64,000 nt of DNA from Orientallactaga sibirica (GCA_036365145.1 JAEOAD010000001.1:99049501-99113500); one strand, 5' to 3'; shown: positions 12,450 through 24,072, counted from the stretch's first letter. Notes: generated by a model from the sequence alone, not told the origin. Numbers and translations are program-made.

Positions 12450-13670
12450 CTTCAAGAAACATCATAAATAACGTTAAACTTGAATAATATTCTATTTTGA
12501 ATCAATATATTTTCATTTCAATTCCACTTGATTATTTGGTATATTATTACTATGTTTAAAACTGTTATGAATAGTCAGTACAAACTTATTTTTTCTTAAA
12601 ATTAATATAGCTTAAAATCAAGACTACCACCAGTGGTTTCTTCTGTACCATCGATGTAGAAGCAATTAATTAGATATTATTTCATTCAGGACACTAAATG
12701 CAGCTCGGTAACAGTTTGGACACTGACTGATAGGTAGGAAGATAATGTAGAGTTCCAGCCTAAGCATTGTCTTTGATAGTTATGCACTCATGGGGTAGTA
12801 TATTTCAATGTACTGTAATTGTGTACTTCATATTGTGGTGTTGCTGCTGTTGAACAAGTTTCCCTTCCTTTCTTCCAAAATCTTCCAGATGAATTTCTTT
12901 TTTAACCTTCACCTTTGTTATACATTCACTTTGATTTTCCTAAGTAAAACTGATCATTAAAAAATCCATAAATAATGATGATTTGTTGAAATGCATATTA
13001 TTTTTATGCATGTAAAATTATATAGTACCATTAAGGTCCTATAATATTTTTCATTTAATTTTTATGTTTTTAATATTACCATCAAAAGACTATTAATTTC
13101 TTGAGGAGGTAATGTGCTCTGCTCAACATTATATTGCAGTATTTAACATAGTGATGACACAGAGTCAAACTAACTAGTAAATATCAAGAAAGTTTCTACC
13201 TCTCTAAAATGAAGAAAATGGTGTTACACTTCTTGCCTTTTATAGTTGTTAAGAGTAAGTGAAATAGCCTGTATGATAATTTTGTTCAACCAAAATATTT
13301 ATCATTTATTTATTTATTTACCATTTATTTATTTACCATTTATTTATGATGATCTTCTAAGTAGACTAATACAGTCTGTTTGGGAGTGACAATGATGTCT
13401 GCTGATGTTGGGAACTAGGTATGGTGACAGTTTTTTTTCCCCCCATAGCTGCTCTATATGAATAGAAAGTGTGCTAGTATTACAGGTGGGCCGTCTCACC
13501 TGCCTAGCATTTAAATGGGTATTGGGCACCCAAACTTCATTCATTACTCCTGTATGATAAGCACTTTACCTACTGAGTCATATACACACCCTTAAATATG
13601 TTTTTAACATGAATAAAATTGCTTCACACATAATCTAAATGTCTTTTTGTGGTCCTTGTATCCACTTTTC
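12450..13670. other. No recognisable gene or repeat
   Basis: Very AT-rich DNA. A short tetranucleotide ATTT-type run lies at 13300-13346. Nothing else is recognised. Confidence 0.45.
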
Positions 13671-13673
13671 TTG

Positions 13674-13763
13674 TGTATGTATTGATTAACTGATATAGAT
13701 TATTTATACAGCTAAACAAGGAACTGAATGAATAGCTTTTTAGATGATACCTGAAAGGAGAAG
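13674..13763 (+). repeat. 90 bp direct repeat, left copy
   Basis: This 90 bp segment (tgtatgtattgatt ... ctgaaaggagaag) is repeated without a mismatch at 15764-15853. It abuts the first base of the left LTR. It looks like a target duplication but is far longer than the 5 bp normal for this class. Confidence 0.95.
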
Positions 13764-14154
13764 TGTGGTAGTTTGAATATATGTCCCCCAATATATTCAG
13801 TATTTTATTAGTTATAGTTTGCATCTGCAATCACCTTGCTAGAGGCAATGTCACTGGGGGCTGGTCTTAAGATGTTAATGGTGGGTTTGAGATTCCATTG
13901 TAAAGATATGCAAATGTGCCTAGCAGGAGTTCCTGAAGTGTGCTGTGTGACCTTTTGGCTGTAGTTTTGCTCTGTGTGCTGTGGTGGCTGGTTGGCTTTT
14001 GCTCTCTCTGCTTGGCCCTGTGGAGAGCAGGCCGCTTCTTCTGCCATTATGGAACTTCCCCTGGATCTGTAAGCTTCAATAAAGAATATCCCTTCCTCCA
14101 TAACTGTGCCTGGTCTGGAAGTTCATCTCAGCGAACCTGAAGCTGTCTGCAACA
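13764..14154 (+). repeat. MaLR 5' LTR
   Basis: Starts tgtggtagtttg and ends gctgtctgcaaca. A polyadenylation signal AATAAA lies at 14078-14083. An antisense 97-codon frame at 13808-14101 is kept identically in the 3' LTR, but only because the LTRs are near-identical copies. Confidence 0.93.
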
Positions 14155-14160
14155 GTAAGG

Positions 14161-14178
14161 TGGTACCGAGGAGTGTGG
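14161..14178 (+). promoter_or_regulatory. Primer binding site-like sequence
   Basis: Six bases after the 5' LTR the sequence reads tggtaccgaggagtgtgg. It starts with the TGG expected for pairing with a tRNA 3' CCA and ends in a GGAGTG block resembling the tRNA-Leu type known for MaLR/ERVL. The assignment to Leu is from family knowledge and the match is imperfect. Confidence 0.6.
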
Positions 14179-15330
14179 GGTGACACGATGAACTTGACTG
14201 TGTGGATATTCGTCTTTTGGAACCTTTGTTTTGGAGGAATGGGCATGGACTTGGTGCTTGCAACTGAACATGCCTTCTGGAGTGGTAAGCCAAGTTTTAT
14301 GGACTATTCTGATGAGAGTTTGAGAATGCTAAGTGCAGACAGTATTGAACTTCGAGGCTTGGCTTATGAGGTTTCTAAGGGGAAGGAAAGACTGCAGAGG
14401 ACTTTGTTGGAACTGGGCTACTGGCATAAGGGATGGCTACGTTTGTCTATCCAGGCCCAGACTGTTTGATCAAAGTTAAATTTGTAATGGACTGATGTGC
14501 TTGGCTAAAGATATCGGACTGAGATTTTAAGATTTTAAGTTGGAAAAACTGAAGCAAGTTAAAAGCAGAGGCACTGAGGCTGGTTTTAGGTTTCTGGAGC
14601 TGCTATTGTCAACGCATTAGCAATCTTAAGGAAGGTAGAAGGAAGGTGGCCTGACTTGATTTACATTAAAACAATGGAGAGGATGCCTGAGGAAAGACTG
14701 TTAAAAATGCAAATTCTTGGAAAGAGCTGACTGGAGAAGGAACCTGCTTTTCAAGGCTATGGTTTATTTTGTCCCTGGATTAAGAATATGGCTGTGACCT
14801 GCACACCTGGTATTAGTTTTGGAAGCATGAAAATGCAAGTGGTCATGAATTGCACACGGTTCCAGGAGCTGCTGCTAAGATGCATGAGGCAGGGCATGAA
14901 GACCCTCAGGAATAGGCTGGAAGAGCCTTTTGGAAGATGGACCGTGGTTTGCATGGAGACCTGAAGATGTTTTGGATATACCAGGACTTTACCATGGAGT
15001 GCAGTGTTGGCCTGGGATTGAAGTTTTCCCTGGCGACTCTGCCCAGCTGGAGGTGCGGAATTGGAAAACCTGGAGACTGTTAGTCTCTGGTTATATTGAA
15101 CTTGAACTGCCAAAGTTTGATGACTGTTGATCGTGGTTGAGTTTGCATTGTTTTAGTTTCTCCTTGCTATGCCTTTTACCAGTTAAAAATGTTTACTCTG
15201 TGCCTTTACATGTTGAAAGTATTTAACTTGTTTGATTTTACAGGACTCACTATCTTAAGTTGGTCAAGACTGTGAGAACCTTTGAAATTGGACTGAGTAC
15301 AATTTACAATGTGTGATAGTTATAAATCTA

Positions 15331-15372
15331 TTGGGGGCCAGGAGCTAAATATATTGGGGGCCAGGGACAGAA
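15331..15372 (+). promoter_or_regulatory. Duplicated polypurine tract
   Basis: The motif attgggggccagg occurs twice in a row, at about 15330-15344 and 15353-15367. The second copy directly precedes the 3' LTR. The polypurine tract primes plus-strand DNA synthesis in LTR elements. The extra upstream copy suggests a local tandem duplication. Confidence 0.7.
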
Positions 15373-15763
15373 TGTGGTAGTTTGAATATATGTCCCCCAA
15401 TATATTCAGTATTTTATTAGTTATAGTTTGCATCTGCAATCACCTTGCTAGAGGCAATGTCACTGGGGGCTGGTCTTAAGATGTTAATGGTGGGTTTGAG
15501 ATTCCATTGTAAAGATATGCAAATGTGCCTAGCAGGAGTTCCTGAAGTGTGCTGTGTGACCTTTTGGCTATAGTTTTGCTCTGTGTGCTGTGGTGGCTGG
15601 TTGGCTTTTGCTCTCTCTGCTTGGCCCTGTGGAGAGCAGGCCGCTTCTTCTGCCATTATGGAACTTCCCCTGGATCTGTAAGCTTCAATAAAGAATATCC
15701 CTTCCTCCATAACTGTGCCTGGTCTGGAAGTTCATCTCAGCGAACCTGAAGCTGTCTGCTACA
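15373..15763 (+). repeat. MaLR 3' LTR
   Basis: Starts tgtggtagtttg and ends gctgtctgctaca, with AATAAA at 15687-15692. It is offset by exactly 1,609 bp from the 5' LTR with no indels. Confidence 0.93.
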
Positions 15764-15853
15764 TGTATGTATTGATTAACTGATATAGATTATTTATACA
15801 GCTAAACAAGGAACTGAATGAATAGCTTTTTAGATGATACCTGAAAGGAGAAG
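15764..15853 (+). repeat. 90 bp direct repeat, right copy
   Basis: Perfect copy of 13674-13763, beginning at the first base after the 3' LTR. Confidence 0.95.
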
Positions 15854-15898
15854 GGAGCCTCACTGTTTCAAAAAGGTTTAATAGTTTCCTTAATTGAC

Positions 15899-15963
15899 AT
15901 GTTTATAATATATACATATATATGTATGTATATATATATGTATATTATATAATACATGTATAC
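15899..15963. repeat. (TA)-rich, partly self-complementary tract
   Basis: An alternating AT/TACATA tract of about 65 bp beginning 45 bp past the right 90 bp repeat. It could fold back on itself. Confidence 0.8.
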
Positions 15964-16124
15964 AATCTACAATAAAAAAGTTAGGTGACTGGAATTTTTA
16001 TCTTATAACTTCTTAATCTTTAGAGCCTTCAAAGTCCTCTCTTCCAGTTCTTCACAAAATATAATAGGTTTTTTTTTAAGCTGTAGTAACTATAGTTCCT
16101 CTACTTTTTGGAAGTACTCTTTCT

Positions 16125-16343
16125 GGGCTGGTGAGATAGCTTAGCAGTTAAGGCACTTGTCTGCAAAGCCAAAGGACCCAGGTTCAACTCCCCAGGACCC
16201 TCCTAAGCCAGATGCACTAGGTGCCACATGCATTTGGAGTTTGTTTGCAGATGCTGGAGGCCCCGACATGCCCATTCTTTCTCTGTCTGCCTTGTTCTCT
16301 CTCTCCCTCTCTCTCAAATAAATAAATAAAAATTAAAAAATAC
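16125..16343 (+). mobile_element. ID-type SINE
   Basis: Head 'gggctggtgagatagcttag', B-box region 'ggttcaactcccc', CT-rich run and (AAAT)n tail are all present. An approximate target duplication (tactctttct / taactcttcct) flanks it. Confidence 0.88.
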
Positions 16344-16344
16344 T

Positions 16345-17030
16345 TTAAAATAACTCTTCCTAGGTGATTTTGTTTTTCTACCCATTACCTAGGCTTTTTG
16401 TTTGTTGGTTTCTGAGGGAGAGTGTTGCAGAAGAGTGAAGACAGAGGGTGGAAAAGATAAGATCTTACTCATACAGGACCCAGAACCTTGTGATACTATC
16501 TTTACCCACAGCCATAAAGCATAACCTTCTAGCATGGGTCTGCCCAGTAACCACAGGTGCAGCTCCTATGCACTTGGTGAGGTGGGAGTAAGGAGCAGAT
16601 GGGGGTCTTGCAGGATGAGAAAGAAGGATTTACCTCCAGAGCTGGCCACTGTGTATTCTGTGTAAGTCACTGTAGTTCACAGATTCCCTGTTAAGTCATT
16701 TCAAAATCGGTGACCTGCAGCCCCCTCTGTTCTTTATGCTTTCTAATGGCAGGAGCCACAAAGGCAAATGCCCTGGATCACACGCAGCTCACAGTCATCA
16801 GTGGAATCCTTGCAGTACTGATGATTATTTTTCAAAGTCATGAGGATTTCTCATTTGAACTTACAGTCCATTAATATATTTCAATATGAAAGGCAGTTTA
16901 TTTACTTCTAAAGTTATATATTTAGGCTATGTTTTATACAGTAATGGGCAACGTCCCCTACCATTATCATCATATACCCTGAACAGTGGTGGATTTAGGG
17001 ATAGATTATCATCAAAGCAGACAACTGCCT
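16345..17030. other. No recognisable feature
   Basis: Nothing recognised beyond ordinary AT-rich DNA. Confidence 0.4.
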
Positions 17031-17047
17031 TAAATTAAAGTGGATGG

Positions 17048-17256
17048 GGGCTGGAGAGATGTCTTAGTGGTTAAGTCATTTGCCTGTGAAGCCTAAGGAC
17101 CCTGGTTCAATTATCCAGGTCCCACATAAGCCAGATGCACATGGTGGTGCATGTGTCTCGAGTTCGTTTGCAGTGGTTAGAGGCCCTGATGTGTCCATTC
17201 TCACTCTCTCTCTCCTCTCTCTGTCTCTAATAAATAAATTTTTTAAATCTTAAAAG
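17048..17256 (+). mobile_element. ID-type SINE
   Basis: Head 'gggctggagagatgtcttag', with a CT-rich run and a taataaataaa tail. The target duplication aaattaaagtggatggg / aaattaaagtagatggg (one mismatch) lies at about 17032-17048 and 17257-17273. Confidence 0.9.
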
Positions 17257-17368
17257 AAATTAAAGTAGATGGGATTCTCCACACATAAACTAAAACAAAC
17301 AAAAGACCCAATAAAGGATAAAAATAAGTGCTGTTCTAACTCATGATATTCTCTCCTGAGTATTAATT

Positions 17369-17569
17369 TACTTTATTTTTATTTATTCATTTGAAAGAAA
17401 GGGAGAAAGAAAGAGAGAGAATAGATGGGCCATGGCCTCAGTGCTACTAAGGAGCTCTAGATGCATGTGCTATCTTGTCCATCTGGCTTATGTGGCTCCC
17501 AGGAAATTAAACCTGGGTCCTTTGGCTTGGCAGGTAAATGCCTTAACCTATAAGCCATCTCTCCAGCTC
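17369..17569 (-). mobile_element. ID-type SINE
   Basis: Minus-strand copy: GA-rich tail at the left (gaaagaaagggagaaag) and head at the right (ataagccatctctccagctc). Confidence 0.85.
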
Positions 17570-17574
17570 TTTTT

Positions 17575-18365
17575 TTTGGTTAGTAACTTATGGGCTAGCA
17601 AACTTGTAAGTTTCATCATTGTGATGCAGAAATTGAGCCTTTAGTAACATTAGAACTCCACCTCAAGTCCTCATCCATGTTTAGCAAAGAAATTGAAAGT
17701 GTAAACATGAAGGGAAATTACCTAAATATTTATTTTAAAAAAGAATGTAGGCAAAAGAACAGAAGTAAAGTTGTCAAGCTGATTACCAGGAAGGAGTTCT
17801 GACTAGGTTGTCCCAATGGTAGCTGGATTTGGGATTCTTTATAACCTTGGAAATATAAATTAAGGCACACTTAGTTGGGATGTATCTCATAGCAGAGGTC
17901 TTGATTGGTTGGTGGGCACACAGAAAAGTACACAGGCATAGAAGGAGCCTGTGAATGGGGTGGAGATGCAGGTTTACTGAAAACCTGTGAATGATTTTCG
18001 AGGTCAAGGACCAGAAAGCAGCTCTGAGTTGCCATTTGGTTGTCTGAGTGAGATAGGTTGCCATCTATGTTCTCCTTGGGCCTTTGTCCCTGAGCAATAA
18101 CAAAAACAAAAAACAAACAAACAAACAAAAAACACTATGTTGGTCCAAGTCTCTATCAATTATTTTTCTAGTTAAAAACAAATCTTGATTGATTAAGTTC
18201 ATGCCTTTGTGACTGCTATACCTCAAATTTCTCTAGTTAAGTAGTTATCATCCAGTGAGAAGGTCTGTCAGTTTCTAAAAATATAATGCCATCACATCTT
18301 AAATTTCTCCATTTAGGTAGATATGCAGTGAGAATCTTTACCAGTTTCTAAAAAAATAAAATAAA
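17575..18365. other. No recognisable feature
   Basis: A short run of CAAA units lies at about 18108-18130. Nothing else is recognised. Confidence 0.4.
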
Positions 18366-18372
18366 AAATAAA

Positions 18373-18546
18373 GCCGGGCGTGGTGGCGCATGCCTTTAAT
18401 CCCAGCACTTGGGAGGCAGAGGTAGGAGGACTGCCATGAGTTCGAGGTCACCCTGAGAATACATAGTGAATTCCAGGTCAGCCTGAGCTAGAGTGAGACC
18501 CTACCTCGAAAAACCAAAAAATAAATAAATAAATAAATAAATAAAT
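18373..18546 (+). mobile_element. B1-type SINE
   Basis: It begins gccgggcgtggtggcgcatg and is close to the apparent consensus of this genome's B1. It ends in an (AAAT)n tail and looks fairly young. Confidence 0.92.
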
Positions 18547-18549
18547 ATA

Positions 18550-20812
18550 AAAATAATGCCATGAACATTCATTGGTGTTTATGACAACTCAATTGTTTAC
18601 TGAAAACAAGCTGTTGAAAAACTTCATTTGGAGTTTTTTTTTTCATTATTTTTATTTTTTTTCTCTTAGTGATTAGATCTGCGGTTGCAAAGCCTGTTCT
18701 GGCAGTGGTAAACAACAGAAAAATGCCTGTTACTGAGTAGCAATAGATCATGGCAAGTGCCAGGATTATGTAGTAAAATAACACATCCCAATTCTAAAGC
18801 TGCTAAGGTATTGTACCAGCTTTCTCTTCCTGCATTCTCATACCCAGAAAAAGCCTAGGAGAGGCCAAAGTGAACTTCTCCATGATTTGCATCCACTGGG
18901 GAAAAAAATATTTAAATTAAAGTAAAGAGATCACAGAATCCTAACATCTGAGGAGGCTAGCTCCACCTCTTCTCAAAGGAGGGGAGGGTGAAAACAATGC
19001 CACAGGAAGTGAGTAGTTTTTGAGTTTTAGGAAGATATAGTATCAGTATGTAGACTATTGAGAAAAACAATTCCACATGAGAAATGTAAATTAATCAGAA
19101 GTTGGGAAAAAGTAGTGTTCCCTTTAATACATGATGTTATAAATGACTCTACATTTATATTTTCTAGTACATCCCATAATTAAATGTGCTGAGACAGAAC
19201 TCTAAACCCAGCTTTTTTTCATACAACAGTAATCATGTTTATTGATCATTACTGACAGAATACTTCCCACTACATAGGTAGGCTCTCCACACTGGGTGAA
19301 AAAAGCCAGTTTTGAAGCATCAACATTCATTGTTTTCTGGAAACAATAAATGTGAGAAAGTAAGTAAAGCAAGGAAGTAAACCATAAGATGACCATTAAT
19401 TAGCCTGTGCTAAAATTTTTTGAACACAATATCTAAAAATGAACTGACGGGAAGTGATAAGAACATTTTGGTTATTGTTCATTTTAAACTTGGCCTGTTT
19501 TAATTTCATCTGTGGATTTTAATCTGGAAAAAATGTTTTATAATAAAGAAAAGTGAAGTGTATCTTCCACAAGGAAATTGCATATTCCCTTCTAAGGTCA
19601 GGATATTATTTTAAACAACAAAATTATTCCCATCTCAATTCATGTAGTGAATAATCTCCTCCACAAACTTCCCCAGAGACTTGTCCTTCTCTTTAATTCT
19701 CACTCCAATCAAATTGACAATCAAGACTAACTGTCACACTAGGTAATTCCTACACACACTTTTCAAAATGGATATTTATGCAGAAGAGTTGTCTGTGTGG
19801 CCATGGGATGAACCAATCTCCCCTTCCTTTCATTTCTTGCTTGTGGTCATAGCAATGGCTATAAAATGTGTTGTGAATACATTTCCCGAGAGCAAAGGGA
19901 GAATTACTTCATAGAAGAAGAGACAAGGAAAGTCTAGACCCTTCTGGCATATCTGGCCTCTATCAAAATGGAGGTTGCAAGGACTCTTTTATGTAGAAAG
20001 AGATAAGGGAGAAACAGCTTCTGCTCCTGTAGGCTCAAAGGCATTTCTTACCTTTAGCTGTTTTCACTTTACTTTTGGAACCCCTGCTGCCCCATCTCAA
20101 TGTGACCTTGTAGTAGGAGACTCAATACTGGGTGAGTGATTTTCAGTTTAGTCAGTTGCGCTTCCAGTAGGACACATAATGTAGAGGAGAGTCTGTCAGC
20201 CCTGCAATGCCTTCCTGAGCTTTGTGAAACTGGCTTGTGATGATTTCTCATGTTTGATCATCCTGTGCTAACTATCTGTAATTAATAAACATACTTCCTA
20301 TGACTTGTGTGCATGAGAGCTCTGTCTCTGTAGACAAGTTGGGAACCAGTGCACCAGACATCCTCCAAAAGAGCCATGTGCAGGCAAGCTGGTACATACC
20401 TGAAGGTATAGATTTGTGTCCCCAGTCAAAGTTCAGCTCTTATCCACACTTCACAATCCCACCAGAGACTCACTACTCATCTTTAAACTTTTAAGGTAAG
20501 CACTGTTTTTACTTCTATTAGCATGAACTAGGTTTGTGAGTAAATAGTCTCTTTTTCTCAACATTATGGCTGTATGATACAGTGCTACATGTAATTCTGA
20601 TTTAATTGTGTATAATTTCCATTTTGTGAGTATACTGCAATGCTATTTCCCATAGTAATTGGCATTTGAATCGTTTTCTTTTATCCATTTATGATGGTGT
20701 TTTAATGAATTTTCATCAATATGTGTTTGAAATATTTATTACATGAGATACAAAATAATATCTAAAGGAATAATTTGGGGTAAGAGCAAATTAATATGTG
20801 TCAAAGATAATT
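18550..20812. other. No recognisable feature
   Basis: About 2.2 kb with no repeat or exon that I can name. Confidence 0.4.
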
Positions 20813-20816
20813 GCAC

Positions 20817-20956
20817 TGAGCCAGGTATGATTACTCACATCTATAATCTCAACACTTGGGAAGCTGAGACAAGGTGACTCTAATAAGTTCAAGGTCAGCT
20901 GATCTACATAGCAAGTCTCAAGCCATTTTGTCTATAGAGTGAGATTGCCTCATTAG
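20817..20956 (+). repeat. Old B1-like SINE
   Basis: B1 order is kept (gagccaggtatgattactcac, aatctcaacacttgggaagc, aagttcaaggtcagc, agagtgagattg) with many changes. Confidence 0.65.
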
Positions 20957-20959
20957 AGA

Positions 20960-22305
20960 GATGGGGGAAAGGAACACTACATGGTTTCTGCAATAGTTGT
21001 AGGATATTTCAACTTTAACTTCAAAGACAGCTTCAATGATACAAAACACAGGTGAGATTTCAAACCTTGTGGGGAGCAAAGGGAAATATGCTAGAGAGCT
21101 TTGAGAGGAGATTGGTCTATGTGATCAGGCCATCTGGATTTGCTAATGATTTTTATTAAAATTAGGCTCTTACTTTCCCAAGGAGCCAAGGAGATAGGGG
21201 CTCTATCTTCTATCTTTCCTGGTGGTTGCATTACAAAGATATGGCTTTGAGCTTCTTAACAAAGACTGATTGTAAAACTGGCAAGAGACTAGGAGAAGAT
21301 TTGCATCTCAAAAGGGCACAGAAAGGATTTATAATTGCTAGTGTTCTAAGGCAAGTTCTCTAGGAAAAGAGAGAACAGAAAACTGCCAGAAGTTTAGTCA
21401 AGCTGAAGGGAATGCTAAGGTTATCCTGTTTATAGAAAGTGGGTGAAATGTAGCCTGATAGCGTCCTGGATGGATGATTATTTTCATTCCTGGTTTTCTA
21501 TGCTATACTTCCCAACTTGTCTTCTCTTTGTAAGAAATGTCTTACTTAGCCTAACTATGGATTATTAACATGTAGTTTTTTGAAATTTTGATCATGTAAA
21601 GCCAATTTTATAGAGAAAAAACAAACAAACAAAAAACACATGATCATCTGAATAAAAGGCCAAGAATGGAGCAGGGGAAAATGCAGCCTTCAGACAACAG
21701 AGTTAAGTAAAATTTTATTAGTTACCTCAAGTCAGAAAGGAAAATCATCACTCTTAAAATCCTCTAATCTATTTTAGTATATATAGTAAACTGTAATGAG
21801 CCCAAGTGGAGACATATTTTGATTTCAACTATGTGATCACTGTACTGAAATGAAAAAGAAAAAGGGGGAAAAACACATCAGGACAACAACTCAAAGCTGG
21901 GATTACATGAACATGCTCTGCAGTTTCCATGGAGACCTTTTATCTCAAAGAAGAGTGTCATAAATTACCTTGGTACCATTTCCCATCATCTTTATTCTTC
22001 ATAAGAGTTCAATGTACATTTCTTCATTGCATATCATTAAATATTCTCATTCTTAGCTTTAGATTGTGAATTTCATCTTAAAACCTATTTTTTGAGAATG
22101 CAGGTTCTAGAAAAACTTGGCACACTTTCTTTCCTTTTTATAACATCATAGGTTTATTTATAAACTGTAGTAGCAGACTCCAATGCTGAGTCCTGTTTCT
22201 TTGAGTAGAAAAGAAAATAGAATTAAAATAATTTATAAAACAAATTTATGAACTTTAGCATTTCTTAGATCCTAGAATCAATTTATCATGTCATGGAACT
22301 GATGA
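20960..22305. other. No recognisable feature
   Basis: AT-rich DNA without a repeat family I recognise. Confidence 0.4.
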
Positions 22306-22310
22306 TATAA

Positions 22311-22456
22311 ATTGGGTGTGATGGTACCAATGCACATTTGAAATCCCAAGTCCTGGCATTTGGAAGGTGGAGCAGGAAAATCAGAAGTTCAAGGTTTAGC
22401 GTGGCACATAGTGATTTTTCAGGCCAGCTAAGATGTATGAGATCCTGTATTAAAAA
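22311..22456 (+). repeat. Old B1-like SINE
   Basis: Worn B1 landmarks (attgggtgtgatggtacc, aaatcccaagtcctggcatt, agaagttcaaggtttagc), ending in an A-run that continues as a GAAA microsatellite. Confidence 0.6.
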
Positions 22457-22470
22457 AAAAAAAAAAAGAA

Positions 22471-22506
<36 letters not shown>

Positions 22507-22510
22507 AAAA
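22457..22510. repeat. (GAAA)n microsatellite
   Basis: About ten GAAA units growing out of the A-tail of the preceding SINE. Confidence 0.95.
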
Positions 22511-22692
22511 GAATAAGAATAAAAGCACAAATGCCTATAAAAGCAGCCCATATGTTGGTAGGGAATATATGTAAATTAGTAAAGGAGAACACATAGGAAC
22601 TTTGGAAAATGGTAGAGGAAATCCTCCTTAAATGAGCTTCTACCTTTTTTACCAGGTAGAAATTTAAACATATTTTTAGATATTTTGATTTT

Positions 22693-22921
22693 AACTTTTA
22701 AAATATTTTATCTATTTGAGAGAGAAAGAGGCAAGTAGGGAGATAGATAGAGGCAGATGGACACAGAGAGAATGGATGTGTCAGGGCCTCCAGCCACTGC
22801 AAACAAACTCCAGATGATGAGCCACCTTGTGCATTTGGATTTATGTGGGTTCTAGGAATTGAACCTGGGTCCTTTCATTTCGCAGGCAAGTGCCTTAATT
22901 GCTAAGCCATCTCTCCAGCTC
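22693..22921 (-). mobile_element. ID-type SINE
   Basis: Minus-strand copy with the GA-rich tail on the left and head 'ctaagccatctctccagctc' on the right. The target duplication atattttgatttta lies at about 22680-22693 and 22925-22938. Confidence 0.9.
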
Positions 22922-22950
22922 CATATATTTTGATTTTAAAAGCAAGATGA

Positions 22951-23147
22951 TGGCTGGAGAAATGGCTTAGCAGTTAAAGGTGCTTGCTTGCAAAGCCTGA
23001 CAGCCATGCTTGATTCCCCAGTATTCACATAAGTGATGCACAAAGTGGGAATATGCATGTGGAGTTCATTTGTAGTGGCTGGAGGCACAGATGTTTCAGT
23101 TCTCTCTTGTCTCTGGTTGCAAATAAAATAAAAAAACAAAGTCTTTT
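22951..23147 (+). mobile_element. ID-type SINE
   Basis: Head 'ggctggagaaatggcttag'; the body is shorter than usual. The target duplication aaagcaagatgat / aaagcaaaatgat lies at about 22939-22951 and 23151-23163. Confidence 0.87.
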
Positions 23148-23172
23148 TTTAAAGCAAAATGATAGTAACATG

Positions 23173-23315
23173 AGCCGGGCGTGGTGGCGCACGCCTTTAA
23201 TCCCAGCACTCAGGAGGCAGAAGTAGGAGGATTGCCATGAGTTCGAGGCCACCCTGAGACTACATAGTTAATTCCAGGTCAGCCTGGGCCGGAGTGAGAC
23301 CCTACCTCAAAAAAC

Positions 23316-23348
<33 letters not shown>
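23173..23348 (+). mobile_element. B1-type SINE, young
   Basis: Near-consensus B1 (gccgggcgtggtggcgcacg) with a pure A-tail of about 30 bases. The perfect target duplication gatagtaacatg lies at about 23161-23172 and 23349-23360. The pure tail and exact duplication mark it as one of the youngest insertions here. Confidence 0.93.
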
Positions 23349-23350
<2 letters not shown>

Positions 23351-23579
23351 TAGTAACATGTAATCTTGCTGCATCCCCTTATTTTGAGATATTATCAAAT
23401 TATTTGACTGTTTTAAAATATTGTATAGTCCAATCAAAATGACTTATCAAAAGTTTCAAACAATAAGCTGCCCAGATACCTCTTCATGATGTCCCTTGTA
23501 TTTTCAAATCTTACATGATACTTACATCAAACATTCTGTTGTAAAATATTTTATGTACATAAAAAATGACATCAATTAT

Positions 23580-23695
23580 GACTGAACATTGCTTACAGAC
23601 AAAGTGTTGAGCACTCAAATCTATACCTCATTTAATCTTCATTAGGAAATTATACATAGTTATGTCCAAATTAAGGCTTTAAAACAAGTAAATGG
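23580..23695 (+). repeat. Possible MIR fragment
   Basis: Faint match to the MIR core order (gttgagcactcaa, then catttaatcttcatta, then a taagg/aagtaa block). MIRs are pan-mammalian tRNA-type SINEs. Confidence 0.35.
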
Positions 23696-23698
23696 CCT

Positions 23699-23872
23699 AT
23701 GGAGAAGGCTCAGTGGGTAAGGAGCTTGCTTGCAATGTCTAGCAGCCCATGTTCAAATCCCTGGCAGACCCAAAATGGTGCATATGTCACTGTGGTGTTC
23801 ATTTGCAGTGGCAAGAGACCCTGTCATACCCATACATATACACACACATTAATAAATAATTAAAAATTAAAA
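23699..23872 (+). repeat. Old ID-type SINE
   Basis: Diverged copy: 'tatggagaaggctcagtgggtaa', 'gttcaaatccctgg', and an A/T-rich tail. Confidence 0.7.
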
Positions 23873-24029
23873 CAGTCAGGATTGAAGGTGCTGGAAAATA
23901 AGCCTGGATGCTTGAACTCCAATTCTGCTTTACATATTTTTTATGTTCTACAAATTGAAATATATATAATGCATGTCCAGTTAGTGCTATTTTAATTCAT
24001 GAGGTTGGTTGAAAATGAATTTATTGAAG

Positions 24030-24033
<4 letters not shown>

Positions 24034-24070
<37 letters not shown>
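24034..24070. repeat. (TA)n microsatellite
   Basis: Uninterrupted TA alternation of about 36 bp. Confidence 0.96.

Positions 24071-24072
<2 letters not shown>

Larger units (their letters stand above)
14155..15372 (+). mobile_element. MaLR internal region, non-coding
   Basis: About 1.2 kb, a usual size for MaLR internal sequence. The start (ggtaccgaggagtgtgggg) and the end (attgggggccagggacaga) carry the class landmarks. Part of it (about 14920-15010) also occurs, reversed, at 33620-33745. I see no retroviral protein domain. Confidence 0.85.
13764..15763 (+). mobile_element. Complete MaLR element (LTR-internal-LTR), young
   Basis: A 2,000 bp non-autonomous LTR retrotransposon of the ERVL-MaLR type. 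It consists of a 391 bp 5' LTR, a 1,218 bp internal region and a 391 bp 3' LTR. By eye the two LTRs differ at only two positions (13968/15577 and near 14151/15760), which implies a recent insertion. A PBS-like site follows the 5' LTR and a purine-rich tract precedes the 3' LTR. The internal region has no gag or pol reading frame. Its longest forward frame (14173-14469, 98 codons) has no motif I recognise. MaLRs depend on proteins supplied in trans. The element is bounded by 90 bp direct repeats rather than a 5 bp duplication. Confidence 0.93.

Noticed and set aside
13808..14101. 97-codon minus-strand frame, repeated with identical protein at 15417-15710
   Set aside because: It lies antisense inside the two MaLR LTRs. 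Identity follows from the LTRs being near-identical copies, and the related LTR at 1502-1893 does not keep the frame.
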